64,000 nucleotides of DNA. It comes from Cryptomeria japonica (Eukaryota > Streptophyta > Pinopsida > Cupressales > Cupressaceae). Both the position numbers and the translations under genes were made by a program. Below the pieces are notes generated by a model. The model did no database searches and had not been told where the DNA came from. It saw only the letters and a program-made list of their open reading frames with translations. Positions 34,045 through 46,290 of the stretch are shown in pieces (within the stretch, counting starts at the first letter, position 1; each line of letters opens with the position of its first letter). The stretch spans positions 238,936,422 through 239,000,421 of the forward strand of contig NC_081406.1 in NCBI RefSeq assembly GCF_030272615.1. The letters run 5' to 3'.

Positions 34045-35400
34045 ATGACAAGGTTGATGGCCCAGAGTAATTTGGATGCCAATCAATTAAATATTATGGA
34101 AGAAGAGCACAGATCTTGTATCTGTGATATGGATGGCTACAAATGGTATGATGATATCATATACTATTTGCAGAGGTTGAAATGTCTGAAAGACATGAGT
34201 GATAATAAAAGAAGAACATTAAAATTACATGCTATCAAATATGCCATTGTTAATGGGAAACTTTGGTGGAGGAACAATGATGGTGTCATGTTAAAATGTG
34301 TTGACCAAGATCAAGCTCAAAAGTTGCTATCTAAATTGCATAGTGGAGTTTGCAGAGGGAATTATATGGCCAAGACAACTGCACACAAATTATTAAGGGT
34401 TGGGTTTTGGTGGCCAACAATTTTCAAGGATGCACATCAACTAGTCAAGAAATGTGATCCATGCCAAAGATTTTTAGGAAAATTGAAATTTTTAGGAAAT
34501 TTGGCATTAAGACCTATGAATGTACAGGCTCCATTCCAACAATGGGGTATAGATTTTGTTGGAGAGATAGCATGCAAATCTAGTAGTGGTCATTCTTGGA
34601 TTTTAGTGGCTACTGACTATTTCACTAGGTGGGTTGAAGCTATACCCACTAGAAAAGCAACAAGTAAGGTGGTAATTGATTTCCTTACAGATAATATACT
34701 GACTAGATTTGGATGTCCAGAGAGGATAGTCGTTGATAATGCCATGAGTTTTAGGTTAGAGGAATATGAAAACTTCTGCAACAAGTATGGTATTCAAATC
34801 TCCTATTCATCACCTTACCACCCATAAGGAAATGGGCAAGCTGAATCAAGCAACACAAGTTTGATGAAGATCATTAAAAGAATCCTAGAAAAGAATAAGA
34901 AGGCTTGGGATTCAAAGCTGAGATTAGCAGTTTGGGCAGACATGGTAACAATTAAGAAAGCAATTGGATGTGCACCTTTTTATTTGGTGTATGGTGTGCG
35001 TGCAAGGTTACACCAAAACAACTTGATAGAGATGTATAAGTTTATCCAAACTTATGACAATGATATAGATGATGACATGCAGTTGAGGATTGAGACCTTA
35101 ATGGAACTAGATGAAGCTAGAAGAGAAGCCAGTAATAGAAATACAAAGTTACACATGCAGGTTAAAAACCTGTATGACAAAAGAGCAACTACAAGGATTT
35201 TTCAAGTTGATGATTTGGTCCTAATGTGGAATGATAGAATAGAGGGCAAGGGAAAATTTGTCAAGTTTGATTCCATTTGGCTGGGCCCATATCTGATCCA
35301 AAGCAAATGGGGAGAAGATTCGTACATTCTCCAAGATATACATGGTAATACTCTTGAATTGCCTATTCATGGACAATTCTTGAAGCTCTACTTTTCTTGA
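34045..35400 (+). pseudogene. X2 integrase
   Basis: The zinc-binding HHCC region spans LHSGVCRGNYMAKTTAHK to CDPCQR (about 34335-34460). The catalytic core has GIDFVGEIA, VVDNAMSF and, after a stop at 34827, GNGQAESSN, so D, D and E are all present. The stop reads TAA in the conserved YHP-Q-GNGQ motif, where CAA is expected. The C-terminal GPY-like region is WLGPYLIQSKWGEDSYIL (about 35280). It ends with a TGA at 35398-35400. Apart from the one stop, this is the best preserved domain of X2. Confidence 0.9.
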
Positions 35401-36953
35401 AAGTAGTTATTTTTCCATGAGCATTAGTTAGGATTTATATATAGTAGTGTAGTTCCCTTTTCTGTTGAAGTTACCCTGTCTAGGTAACTTCTTTTTGGTC
35501 TACTCTGCAATTGGTATGCTTCACCAAAAAATCTGGTTTCTCATCTCAATCCTATGAAATGGATGTCCCCAACTAGAGCCACTGATAAGACCTAAAATTA
35601 TGTCTTGCAAAATTTTGGTCATTTTGGTTTTATTATGCCCTCTGTCAAGTTTTCTGGGTTTTGGGCTTTAGGGGTTGTGACTTTCTGGTTAAGTCTGGTA
35701 TTAAAGAAAATATTTGGGCCTTTTTATATTTTGTCATTACCTTTTTCTCACTTAAGGCCGAGGGTTGTTTTCCATGGGCGGGGCCATTTTATTCCTTAAG
35801 TGATAAATCACGTTAGACTGGTCTAAGAAGAGGTCTTCCTAAAGTTGTGTGTGAAAATTTCCTTGTAGTCGGTCTCTTTTAATATTTATGTCTGCGTTTG
35901 CTTTTTTTTTTTCTAAGTCTAAAATCCTAAATATTTTGGTCGGTTGATAAAAGCAAAACAAATCTAACTGTCTACACTTCCTCATGGTTGAAAGTGCGAG
36001 GGTGATAAAGACTATGACATCACAAGATGATGCCATGTGTCTTCGGCAGAAAAGGGGTAAGCTGGCAGTGTAACCTGTCGAATCCTCGTGTTACCAATTC
36101 TCAGGCAGTAAAAACTAGTTTACTAACAATCCTATCAATTGGAACATGTTCAAGATGAACGACGATGTTTTGTCCTGAGATAAAAGGTGCCTGACTTTTA
36201 ATTATGAAAGGGTTAACGAGCACTATGCATAGCAATAAAGTGTGAACATATCCGACAACCCTCATATCCCCACGATGGAAGTTACAAGGAAGTTACAAAC
36301 TACGACATCATGAGATGATGCTACCTGTCCAAGGCGAGCTAGGAAAAGCCGATGGTGGGGTCACTAAAGGTGGTGAAGTAGGGTGATGAGTTGGATGTGT
36401 CATGTCATGCCAAGGGTGGAATTGCTTGCCACATTAGACAGTAACCGTTAGATTGAATGGTTTGGTCCGTAATATTTGCCAACTTGGAGGATGATCGATG
36501 GTCAGGTTTTAAACTTTTTCAAATACAAGTTATGAGCCATTGTTTCACTCACGCGAGTAGTAATGGTGGATGAGACATTTTCATTCTTTTCTAGGCAATA
36601 ATTAAAGACTTCTAAAAGTTGTTCTTCATTCGTAAAAGATTTCCTAGCAATCCAGAAGATATTCCTGCTGTAGAGAAAGGTTGAAATGACTCTTTGCAAT
36701 ACAGAATTGCCATCTCTCTGGTGAAATAAAAAAAGTAAGTTTATTTGAGCTCCTTCATTTGTTTTTGAAATGAATTAAAGTTATAAATTATGCATGAAAT
36801 GTAAGAAAATAATTTCAATTTGTTCTAGGGTTCGGATCTAGACAAAAAGGAGTGAAATTTGTTTGAATTACTATTGTAATCTAAAACCTCCTGTTAGCCC
36901 TAGTCTTTTCTTCCTTAATATAAAGTTATAGCATAAAACCCTAGTTTCAAAAG
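35401..36953 (+). promoter_or_regulatory. X2 spacer upstream of the extra ORF
   Basis: The part from 35588 matches the X1 spacer (8312-9629). The G-box seen in X1 is mutated here (CTACCTGTC at about 36332), while the TGACATCA-like palindrome partly survives near 36010 and 36305. X2 carries about 45 extra bases near 36483-36530. A possible 5' splice site GTAAGT is near 36733. No coding sequence is seen. Confidence 0.45.
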
Positions 36954-39900
36954 ATGGCTCCCTCACGAAAACATTCAGGAAAAATGGATTATATGAAAAT
37001 AAATCTATATGATGACTTCCTGGATCAATTGAATCCCTCAACAAATGATAGACAACAAGGGTATAGATTTGTGAGTGGAAAAACCCTAGGGGAAGGGTTA
37101 ATCAATAAAGCATTCCGCTTGGTGGATGCTAGCATATCGATGATTAGACTAGAAGTGTTCAAAGTATGGTATGGACAAAGGAACTTGCATTCCCCATTAT
37201 TCAGTCCTTGGCAACATGATTTGGGTAAGTTGGTAGTGCTAGGTGTCTTCATGGATATTGACCTACTCAAAGTTGTTGCAAACAAATATGACCTTGTCTC
37301 AAGGGTTATTAGGGGAAATGAAGGAGAAATTTTATTGACTATCAGAAGGGAAGAGTTCCAGGAGTTTTTTGACCTGTATGAACCATCTGCGAGCCTTGTG
37401 TAGATATATTTGAATCAGCAAAATTCAGATTACTACAAGATGAGGGAATTCATTAGAAACCATTTCCTTCCAATGTATTTGGTCAGAGCAGGGAATACAA
37501 CATACCATATTGGTCCTAGCTCAAAGGAGCCATTCCCAATTGGTGCTTTTTCTCCCTACTTTCAAGTTACTTTTTTCTCTTTATGTCAGATATTGGGTTT
37601 TAATCCAATTATAGTGATGCCACTTGATTTTATGTACATGGCTATGCAAATACAACATTTAGATTATACAGTGGTTTTCGGCTTTGCCCTTTATCTTGAA
37701 GAAAAGATTCATGAGGGTTTACTAGATATTAAGAACAAAGTAGTTGGTGCTAAATTCTTCTAGTATTCCTTACTCATGTATATGTTCCTATTCATGAATG
37801 TAGAATACTTTAAGAGTACCATGAACCTCAAAAGGACAATTGATAACCTGGAGATTCTAGTGTAACTTTGGAGCACAAGTATGTCTTGGGATAGACAAGA
37901 GACCAACTTTGTAAGATTTGATAATAGTTTTTCTTCTAGGTTGAGGCAAAAGTTGACAGTAAATCCAAGGATTCCCAAATAATTACATGATTTTGTAAGA
38001 CCCAAAGTAAGATTACTACTTGTCAGGATTGAGCACAATTGGGGGGATTTTGTCCCTTATCTTGTAAGTACTGTATCAGAAACTATGGTTTCTCCAGACA
38101 ACCACATGTATTTCCTTTCAACGTTCCTCTGAGAATGGGTTTTATCGAAGTAATGTGGCAAATAGGATGCATTCAAGGCAAGGATTTAAAAGGAAGCGGT
38201 AAAGGAACAATTTTCTTAGATTACACTATTATCCCTTATTTTGTAATTCTGAAGGGAGGATATGAACATTTTGACAAATTCTTTGTTGCATATCATTTGG
38301 GGGTGAGTATAGCTAGACATAGTGATCTTGATGGGTTCTACAATACTTTCAAATTAAGAATAAAAGGAAGCCTATTTCCCCATGAGCATAACTTTCCTAA
38401 GGATATAATAAAAAATGAATTTGATTCCATGATTCAAGAATGGAGGAAATAAAAGTATAATCTTCAAAAAGTTATGGGCTAGAATCCAAAAGATGGATCC
38501 AAAATATGACCCATCAAAGGATTTTTCCCCGTTTTGTGCCAAGGTCGATTTTGTTATGAACAATTTCGATGAATTAAAGATGACTTTAAAGGAGAAGATA
38601 GACAAACTTGAAGAAGGTCATGGCTGACAATAGTGAAGCTCACAAACTCCTTTGTATCAGAAAGCAGGTGGCATCATAGGAAGGAGGCCTATTCAAGAAT
38701 CTTCTCACAAAAGAGAAAGAGAAGAAAAAAAGTGATGAAGAGGATAGTAGAAATGACAATGAAAGTTTAATAAGGAGAAAGGGTAAGAAGATGATGAGTG
38801 TAGAGCCTTCCCCTAAAATACAAACCAAGCCTTTTCAAGGAATCAGGATCATTGATCTTGAAGACTTGGACATAAGTCCTTCACCATCGCTTGTATCCTT
38901 TTCACCTGTAAGGTAGGATGAAGAATAAATGGAGGAAGATATGTTCATAGCGACAAGTGCAGAAATGTAGTTCAGTGTTCCTCCTTTGCCTCCTAATCTG
39001 GAGTTGGATCTCACTCCTTTGGATATCTGGGGTAAAGCTTTTAAAGATGTAAGAAATGAGGCATGTGATAAGTTCCTTGAAGATGATGCTTTTGTGAGAA
39101 GTCCAACCTTTCTGCAACTAGTATGGAAGATGAAAATTGAGGAGTACAAAGGAGGAATTACTGAGAGGAAGGCCCAAAGGCTAGATAGATCAGATCAAGA
39201 GAACCAAGAAGAAGTAGAGAATGAGATGAGGGAATAATTTAAGAAAATCACTACTGATGAAGGCATAAAGATTATAAGTCAGGCTGGAGTCTTGATCTTA
39301 CTAGAAAAGGACATAACAGATGTAGTGGATTTTGATACAATCAGGAAGTCAAAGGGCTAGCCTTTCAATTAAGAAGAAGAAGCAAGGTTGGGATTAAAAG
39401 GATCAGATTTTGTGGATGATTATGCAACCTTGGAAATATGGGCACTAGAGGAAGGATCTAGAAAGCCTAACATTAGTGATTTAAATCCCAATTTGAGGGG
39501 AAGCCTTATTATAAAAAGAGCATCTTATACATTAAGTGTAGAGGCTACAAAGTTAAATGTTGATGTTGCTAAATTAACACATGAGAGTGGAAAGAGAGAA
39601 TCTTTAGAGAAGGCAGAGTTGAAAAGAAAGTTTGACAAGCTTTTCAATGATTACAATGCATCTTAGAAAAGTTGGGTGGAGTTGCAAACGAGAGTGCAAC
39701 TCCTTAAGCATGGACAAATAAAGGCTTCCTTTCTTGCACTTACAGGGCCATCCGAGCCATCAACATCTAGGTCATCACCTATGGTCTAGGGAGGAGAAAC
39801 ACTTCAACTTGATACAAGTGCTGGTATCCTTGTTATGTCATTAGTCCCCTATGATGATGATGATGAGCCCAAAGCTACAAGATCAACTGAGCCAAATCAA

Positions 39901-40355
39901 TCTCAATTTTTAGAAGGGATTGTTGAATTAGAGAATAAGCTGAAAGAATAAGAAGATCAATCCATTGGGAAACAAAAGGATATAGTTAGTTCAGTGCAAA
40001 CTTATTTGAATGAGAAAGTTGATAGTAGGCTAAAAAGTGTCCATGCCTTATATTCTTTGCTTTTTAATGCTATTAAAAAATTTAATGATGATAGAGAAGT
40101 GGCAATTCCTTTGTTTACAAAATGGTTGCAAAGAGGAAATGAGCTCAAAATGATGTCCATGGCCTCTAAATATCATGTCGAGAGACCACATACGCTCCAA
40201 CCAACATATTTGTTGGTAAAATCATTGTAGGAAGCCCAAATTTTACCGACGGATATAGAAAGAAAGGTAAGGGAATTGATGAAGTCATGACTTTTGATTG
40301 GCCATTCGATGAAGACTATAGTGCATGGAGTAATATATATTTGAATGATGAATAA
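36954..40355 (+). pseudogene. X2 extra ORF (~1130 codons), function unknown
   Basis: The start ATG and the first 149 codons are open and in the same register as X1 (MAPSRKHSG). The protein is the same as that of 9630-21151, including RNHFLPMYLVRAGNTTYHIG and the helical C-terminus. Stops include TAG at 37401 (CAG in X1), TAG at 37761 (TGG in X1) and several after 37860. Frameshifts occur near 37970, 38460-38980 and 40290. A deletion of about 260 bp near 40280 joins two ATGAA repeats. The end is a TAA at 40353-40355. No enzyme motif is recognised. A conserved long extra ORF in both copies argues it served the element. Confidence 0.72.
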
Positions 40356-40455
40356 AGGTTGTAAACAATTTGCATAACTATTTTTTTCTAGTGGCAGATA
40401 TTTTTGAACCTGTATAATAGAAATGATGGTAATATTCATCATGTTTTAAAGAAGA

Positions 40456-41327
40456 TGGCCGCATACTTTGGTCTTGCATAAGAAAAATCGAAGATGAATG
40501 TTTTTATAACATAATGCAGTTGTGTGTAATCATTCTAAGATGATAGGTGTCTCCTCTAGCCTGAGGTTTGTTTGCTCCCTTATTTTTTATAAAAGGGAAT
40601 TCAGGGCTATGAGACAGGGTTCAAATTTTTGGTCCCTAGAGTGTTCTGAATTTCTATTTCCAAATAGAAAAGTCTAGGTGAAACCAAAAATTGTAAAAGG
40701 TTATTTTACAGAGCAAAATAGAAAGAGTCTTATGTCTGTAATTTTGTAGGTTCTTGAAGAATTATGTATGAATTGTATTCTTACAGAGACAACCGAGTTA
40801 TTCAATAGAAATATAATTCAAACCCATTTGTCTCAAGTGTATTTTTTTTTGTTGTCATCAGGGTGTCCCCACGGCCCCAGCCCAGTGCCCCAAACTTACC
40901 CTGCTTTAGGCAAGGGGTGAGACTAATCCATGCGGCCATGGTGCCATCAACACCACCCCCAAGTGTTTGTGATAGAATAACTCTAGGAGAGAGAGTCAAA
41001 CCCAAGACCCCAGGGAGAAAACCTGAGACTTAAGACCAACTACTCTAACCCGTGGGGGCCATTTGTCTCAATTGTATTGTTCTATCATGTTTTGAATGCA
41101 TATTATCATTCATTGCATTGTTGTGGTATATGCATATTTTGTTCATGCTTTGGTCTATGAGGCTAATTAAATGCTTGAATAAAATTACAGAGTGATAGGG
41201 ATATTTGTAGGGATTTTGATAAGTAGTTTTGGGCCGGGGTTGTGAATACGATGTATTGCAAGGCAATATTGTCTTAGGTTTATATGTTGTTAGATAAATT
41301 TTATCGGAAATGCATTTTATGTAGTAT
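40456..41327 (+). repeat. X2 3' LTR (truncated, carries a SINE)
   Basis: It matches the central LTR from TGGCCGCATAC (40456) with the TATAAAAG box at 40588-40595. A SINE interrupts it at 40844-41060. Copia E cuts it at 41328, so the last ~450 bp are missing; the remainder is not seen elsewhere in the window. Confidence 0.7.
40844..41060 (-). mobile_element. tRNA-derived SINE with long target duplication
   Basis: On the minus strand the unit starts GGCCCCCACGGGTTAGAG at 41060 and ends in a poly(A) tail (poly(T) at 40843-40850 on plus). It carries RNA polymerase III boxes: A box TTAGAGTAGTTGG (41036-41048) and B box GGTTTGACTC (40993-41002). The flanks ATTTGTCTCAAGTGTATT (40826-40843) and ATTTGTCTCAATTGTATT (41061-41078) are a ~18-bp duplication with one change. 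The homologous LTR at about 21630 lacks the unit and has one flank only. About 217 bp long; it encodes nothing and depends on LINE proteins. Confidence 0.9.
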
Positions 41328-41803
41328 TGTTGATGTAGATAATTATTCATCATGGATATTATTACACCTTAAGTACTTAGGAAATGAATTTCATAGTAGT
41401 TTGGGTATGAGACACTTGGGTGTTTGTGCCACATTGGGATATTGTGTGTAGGAGAATTTCTACCTTTTATGGTGTTGATCTTGTTACTACTCTATCATAT
41501 CCACTTATTGTGGAGTGATAATTCCACCTTCGGTAGGTGATCCACCTCATGTGGAATATTTTATTATTTTTCCTACCTACCACACCTATTTCCTACCTAC
41601 CCATGTTTCTTATTGAGCCACATGACATGTTTGTGTGCTTACATATACATATAGCCTTGCCTATATAACTAGACTCATCTACATTGTATGTAACAACTAT
41701 TGATTATTTATCTATTGATGGGAATACAATTTATTCTTGTCTTATATCTTCTCTCTCTATTTTTTACTTTTCATTGAACTCTTGATCTTGGCAAAATCTC
41801 ACA
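41328..41803 (+). repeat. 5' LTR of copia E (476 bp)
   Basis: It starts TGTTGATGTAG and ends AAAATCTCACA. A TATATAA box at 41662-41668 is the likely promoter. TAGTATCAGAGC follows directly as primer-binding site (41804-41815), one change from TGGTATCAGAGC. Confidence 0.88.
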
Positions 41804-41815
41804 TAGTATCAGAGC
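41804..41815 (+). promoter_or_regulatory. Copia E primer-binding site
   Basis: TAGTATCAGAGC follows the LTR with no spacer. It corresponds to the initiator tRNA-Met site with one G-to-A change. Confidence 0.85.
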
Positions 41816-43337
41816 CATTAGAGTGTCATTGATTCGTCCTTGAGAGGAATTATTGCGATGTCAAGAGGCAGATTTGAGGAGAAACATCTTTTGGAGGCAT
41901 CCTAGACTAGATTCGACCTCGCCATTGTGTTTAGGTGGTCGTTTCCATGAATTTTGAGTATAAATTCGGCGTATTTTGGTGAAAGTCAAAAAAAAGAAGA
42001 AAAAGGCGTAAGTGATTTTTTTTTTTGACAATTCAAAGAAACCTTATTGAAAAAGTCTCAAAAAAAAAAATATTATTGTGGGAGGGTCCGACCTCACCTC
42101 GTATTGTCAATTTTTTTTGCATTGCCTGCTGTAGTTTTTCTAGGCCCTTGTCATAGGCTGTACTCACCGTACCCTGCAACTGTGTACTCCCTCGCATGAT
42201 CTTTGGTAGTTGCTTCGTGCTCCGGCCGCCTGCACTTGTCTTCCATCGACCGTGTGCCTCCCTTTGTCGATACCTTCATCTCTCGGTACCTTCCCCTAAC
42301 GTTTCCCAAGCTATTGATGACCTACATCTCCGGTGTACCCTGGGTCACACCGACACCTGCTACACCACTTGTCGGATGTACCACTACTCTTAGCCCTGAC
42401 TTTAGTCTCCACCCCCCACTATACACTCTCTGGCTGTCATTCCATTCCGTGCAACCTCCTTCGATAGTCATGTCCCGGTTGGTGACCTTCCACCATCGAT
42501 TGCTTCTCCCACTGCCAGCTACAGGCCTGTTGGGCCCCTCCGCCACCTCGGCATCCACACAAGCAACCACCTCGACATTACTGTATGCCACATCAGTGCC
42601 CAATTGGTGCCCACTCAGCTTGACCGTACTTGCCACATCATCAGTCTGTATGGTACTGATGCCTAGTCAGCAGGGAGGTAAAGTTTTCATGATGGTCATA
42701 CAACCGTCAAATTTAGGCTCATGACTTGTTGACGTCATCATTTTTTGAAAAATTGGCAGGCCCCCTCCATTGAGCTTTTTGATTTTTGCAGTTCAACTTC
42801 AAATGGCCACATCTTGCTCATTTTTGCTCCTTTTTTGGTGCAATGTTTTTTGAAATGGGCTAGAATTTCATGTAATTTCTTGCAGTGGCATTATTTTCTG
42901 ATTCTTGGTGATTGTACCTATCCAATCCCCATTTATGCAACTTTTGAGACTCCGTTTGGGCTCATATGAACTCCTTTTCAGGTGTCATTTTTTTGAAAGT
43001 GCATAATTTTTTGTCTACTCCCATAATATGATGTTAGTTTGTAGTGATTTTTGGTAGAAATTGTACTTTCAATATATGGTCTTTTTTGGCCAATTTAGCA
43101 CTTGTATTGCATAGATCTATCTTGCTAGTCTTTTGAATTGTATTTCTCAACCTATTGGGGTAGTTGTAAAACAAAATCAGAAGTCCACCTTTCCATTGTT
43201 TGCAAGTGGCCTATTGTACACACACTACATATAAAGTGCCAAAATCATCATTTTGGGGTGGAGGTACTTTGATTGATTGAATTTGGGGGGATGTCTCTTA
43301 TGCTTTTGTGCTCTTGTGTTCCTTCCTTTTTTCTGCT
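41816..43337 (+). other. Long leader of copia E
   Basis: About 1.5 kb separates primer-binding site and gag. The part at 42100-42720 is clearly richer in C than its surroundings and is open in one frame for 173 codons (42203-42724), with a Ser/Thr/Pro-rich product that resembles no known protein. I read it as untranslated leader, not a gene. Confidence 0.5.
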
Positions 43338-44885
43338 ATGGGTTCTCCTAAGTTTCCTCTCTTAACTCATAATTATGCTACTTGGATAATTGATGCATGG
43401 AGTAAACTTATGGAAAAAGGACTAACTCATTATATTGATGGAACTATTGTTGCTCCCTCTGATCCTAAGGCTGATCCTGTTGGTCACTTGGATTGGCTTA
43501 CTAAAAATACCATGGCAATTGGTACCTTAAGAAAGTATGTATCAAAGGATCTCATTTTTCATATTGAGAAATGTACTCTAATCAAGTATGCTTGGCAAAA
43601 GTTTCAAGACTTGTATGGTAAAGTTGATGAGATTAGGGGATATCAAATTGATAGTGATCTCACCATGTTAAATCTGAAGAACTTTGATACTATACAAGAT
43701 TATGTCACTAAGGCAAAAGAGTTGAGCACACAATTCAAGGATTGTGGCATTGATAAGAAGGATACTTAATTGATCTTCAATTTGATGGGCAAGCTTCCAC
43801 AAGAATATGCAACATTTGTTTCTATTTTCCAAACCAATAGGATGACAATGGGTTCAAGCTACACAATGCCTACATTTGATGTTTTCGCTGAAATGTTAAT
43901 GATGGAACAAACTAAGTTGATAAGCATGGGAATTCTTAAGACTTATAAGTCTCAAGCATTAGTGGAAAAATAAAGGGAACAAAGGAAATCAAGGAAAGGA
44001 CAACTCAAACAAGAAGAAATGGAAATCAAAGCCTAAGGACAAAGCATCACCTTCTCCACAACAAGGAGATTCATCCTCTTTCAAGAGGGACAATTCATCA
44101 AAGAATGAGAGACCTACTTGTGCCTATTGTATAACGTTTGGTCATGAGGAGCATCGTTGCCATTCAAAGAAGATTGATGAGTTCACACACATCCTCAAAA
44201 AGCATAACATTGATTTGTCTAATGTCTACAAGAAGGATGATTCATCAACTTCCACTTCCGCACAATCAAAAGGAAAAGGGAAATCATTCATGGCTTCTAC
44301 AAGTGGGAAGACTCACTCTTTTGGGACAAGAAAAGGAAAAGCTCTTTGTGCTACTACAAGTCATGATTCAGGGAGATGGCTTCTAGATTCAGGGGCTTCT
44401 CATCATATGGCATCTCCACAGTCTATGTTCTCTATATTTGAACCTTGCACCATGCTATAGATTTTGATGGGAAATCATACATACATGGATGTGATTGGGA
44501 AAATGATCTATTGCCATTAGGGATAACTCCTTCAATGATGTGTTGTGTGTACCTAATTTGACAAACAATCTCCTTTCCATCTATCAAATCACACATGGCG
44601 CAACTAGGAGAATTGTGGAGTTCACACTTGAGTCAGTTTTCATTAGAGACTTGGGGACTAGAGCTATCATTGTGACTGGGGTGGTTGATCACGTGTCTCG
44701 GTTATAATCCTTTTCAGATTTTGTTGATGATGATGATTTCACATATGATGATTCTATACATGATGATGATACTTCTTGTGATGATTCAGATTTTGAGGAG
44801 ATCTTTGGGTACTTGAACTTGGGGATTCTCACATGTGACCCTATTCTTGAGCCTTGTGTTTCATCTCCTCCTATTGATATCACAT
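43338..44885 (+). pseudogene. Copia E gag, protease and start of pol
   Basis: The ATG at 43338 starts a typical copia gag (MGSPKFPLLTHNYATWIIDAW; later DYVTKAKELSTQFKDCGI and GKLPQEYATFV). A TAA at 43767 splits it. After a frame change near 43970 the zinc knuckle CAYCITFGHEEHRCH appears (about 44119). The protease motif WLLDSGASHHMAS is at about 44379-44415. Then SFNDVLCVPNLTNNLLSI near 44535, stops at 44458, 44518 and 44704, and the end of similarity at about 44885. Confidence 0.85.
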
Positions 44886-46262
44886 CAGCTATCATTTATT
44901 TGAGATAAAAAACAATACTTTGTAGCTCCTTCTAATAGATACATGTTTCCACTAGTCCTTTTACCCGCTGCAATAACAATTTTGGATCCTTTCTAGATTT
45001 CACAACCATCATCCCGAAAGATAACATTGTAACCATTTTCACACATTTGTCCAACACTCAAAAGATTATGATTCAAACCCTTCATGTAGTAAACATTGTC
45101 AATATTATGATTTTCATCAAAAGAAATAGAACCAATTCCCACAATTTTTGTTATCTGATAATCTCCAAACCTAACATAACCACCATCATACTTATCAAGT
45201 TTCAAAAACTTACTTTTATCACCAGTCATATGATTAGAACATCCACTATCAATCAACCATTCATTTTTATCTCTTCTAGCATGTAAAGCAGTAGCAACAG
45301 TCTTAGGAATATCAATCTTAGGTATATCTTTTTCTACCAAGAACAAACAATCACCATCTTCATAATCTAATTCATCATCTAAAATTCCAACATCATCTTT
45401 GATATAATAGGCTCTCTTATTAAATTTTTATTTACCTTCTCTAGATTTTTGTCTTGATCCCTTTTCCAGACACTTAGTAGCAATATGGCCAATCTTTCCA
45501 CATCTAAAACATTTAAGAGGTAACATACCTTTGTATTTGTTGGTGCCTTTCTTCAATCTCCTTACAAAGTCTGCTTCCATCTCATCTAAACTCTCATCTT
45601 TGGAATCTTCCGTAGAGGCTTTAAATGCAGACTCAGTCTTAACTTTGTCTTTTGAAAACTTCCTTCTCTCAAATTTTGATAGAGTACCATAAAGTTATTC
45701 TCTAGTGAAATTCTTCAGATCATAGGTTTCTTCAATAGCCATGATCTTGTCACTGTAACTTTTTGGTAGGGATATCAAGGTTTTCTCAATTATATCTTCA
45801 TCTGTTAAGGTGCTACCAAGTTATCTGATTTAATTTACCACACTATCAACTTTCTGAAAGTAGGTAGTTATGTCGTCTCCTTCTTCCGTTTTCAAGTTCT
45901 CATATCTATGTTTAGCTGTTAGCTTCTTTGATAATTTGTCTGTCATTTCCTTCATAGATATCTCTTAACTTTTCACAAACCTCATAAGCAATATTTAATA
46001 AAATAACCTTTGTCAATTCACTCTTAGATGAAGCAAGTTAAAGATAGCATACCTTGCCTTTTCATTCTCTTCATAATCTTAAATCTCATCAAGAGTGGTA
46101 AGACCATTTGCCAGTTGAACATACTTAGTTTCCACTGCTTTCCAAGTGTTGTACCCCAAAGTATCAGGTATTCTCTCATTGTCACTTCTAGAGACTATAT
46201 TCAGATCCTTCAAAGATAGGAATAGTCAACTTATGTGTCATCGGATCAGGATATACCTCAAG
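44886..46262 (-). pseudogene. Copia F gag and protease
   Basis: The gag region carries LTTLDEI (about 46095), TTYFQKVDSVVN (about 45865-45830), DLKNFTRE (about 45715), and the zinc knuckle CFRCGKIGHIATKC (about 45512-45471). The protease motif EWLIDSGCSNHMTG is at about 45270-45230. After it comes NHNLLSVGQMCENGYNV (about 45085-45035) and GNMYLLEGATKYCFLSQIND ending near 44890. Stops interrupt at several places, including 45426 and 44990. Motifs resemble copia A (CFECNKIGHIAAKC, HHMTGD), so A and F are related. Confidence 0.82.
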
Positions 46263-46290
46263 CGGTTAAGCTCTTCTTTGAGGAACCAAA

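Larger units (their letters stand above)
30294..41327 (+). mobile_element. Tat-like Ty3/gypsy copy X2
   Basis: The order is gag C-terminus, protease, archaeal-type RNase H, RT, degenerate RT-linked RNase H, integrase, 1.5-kb spacer, extra ORF and LTR. The main gag and the link to the 5' LTR are lost or replaced by elements D and C. The LTR at its end is broken by copia E at 41328. The second RNase H of archaeal type is the hallmark of the Tat lineage. All frames carry stops, so the copy is dead. Confidence 0.85.
41328..44885 (+). mobile_element. Ty1/copia element E, 5' half
   Basis: It has a complete short LTR (41328-41803), a primer-binding site, a long leader, gag and the start of pol. It breaks off in the region before GAG-pre-integrase at about 44885, where an opposite-strand copia fragment begins. 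It was inserted into the X2 LTR. The other target duplication cannot be seen because the 3' half is missing. Confidence 0.85.

Noticed and set aside
35588..36953. Spacer considered as an LTR because it starts TGATAAGACC and X1 begins at the same point
   Set aside because: No primer-binding site follows and the pol of X2 precedes it without a polypurine tract; the real LTR is after the extra ORF. Not fully excluded.
42203..42724. 173-codon frame as a possible gene
   Set aside because: It is in the leader of copia E, Ser/Thr/Pro-rich and without any recognised domain.
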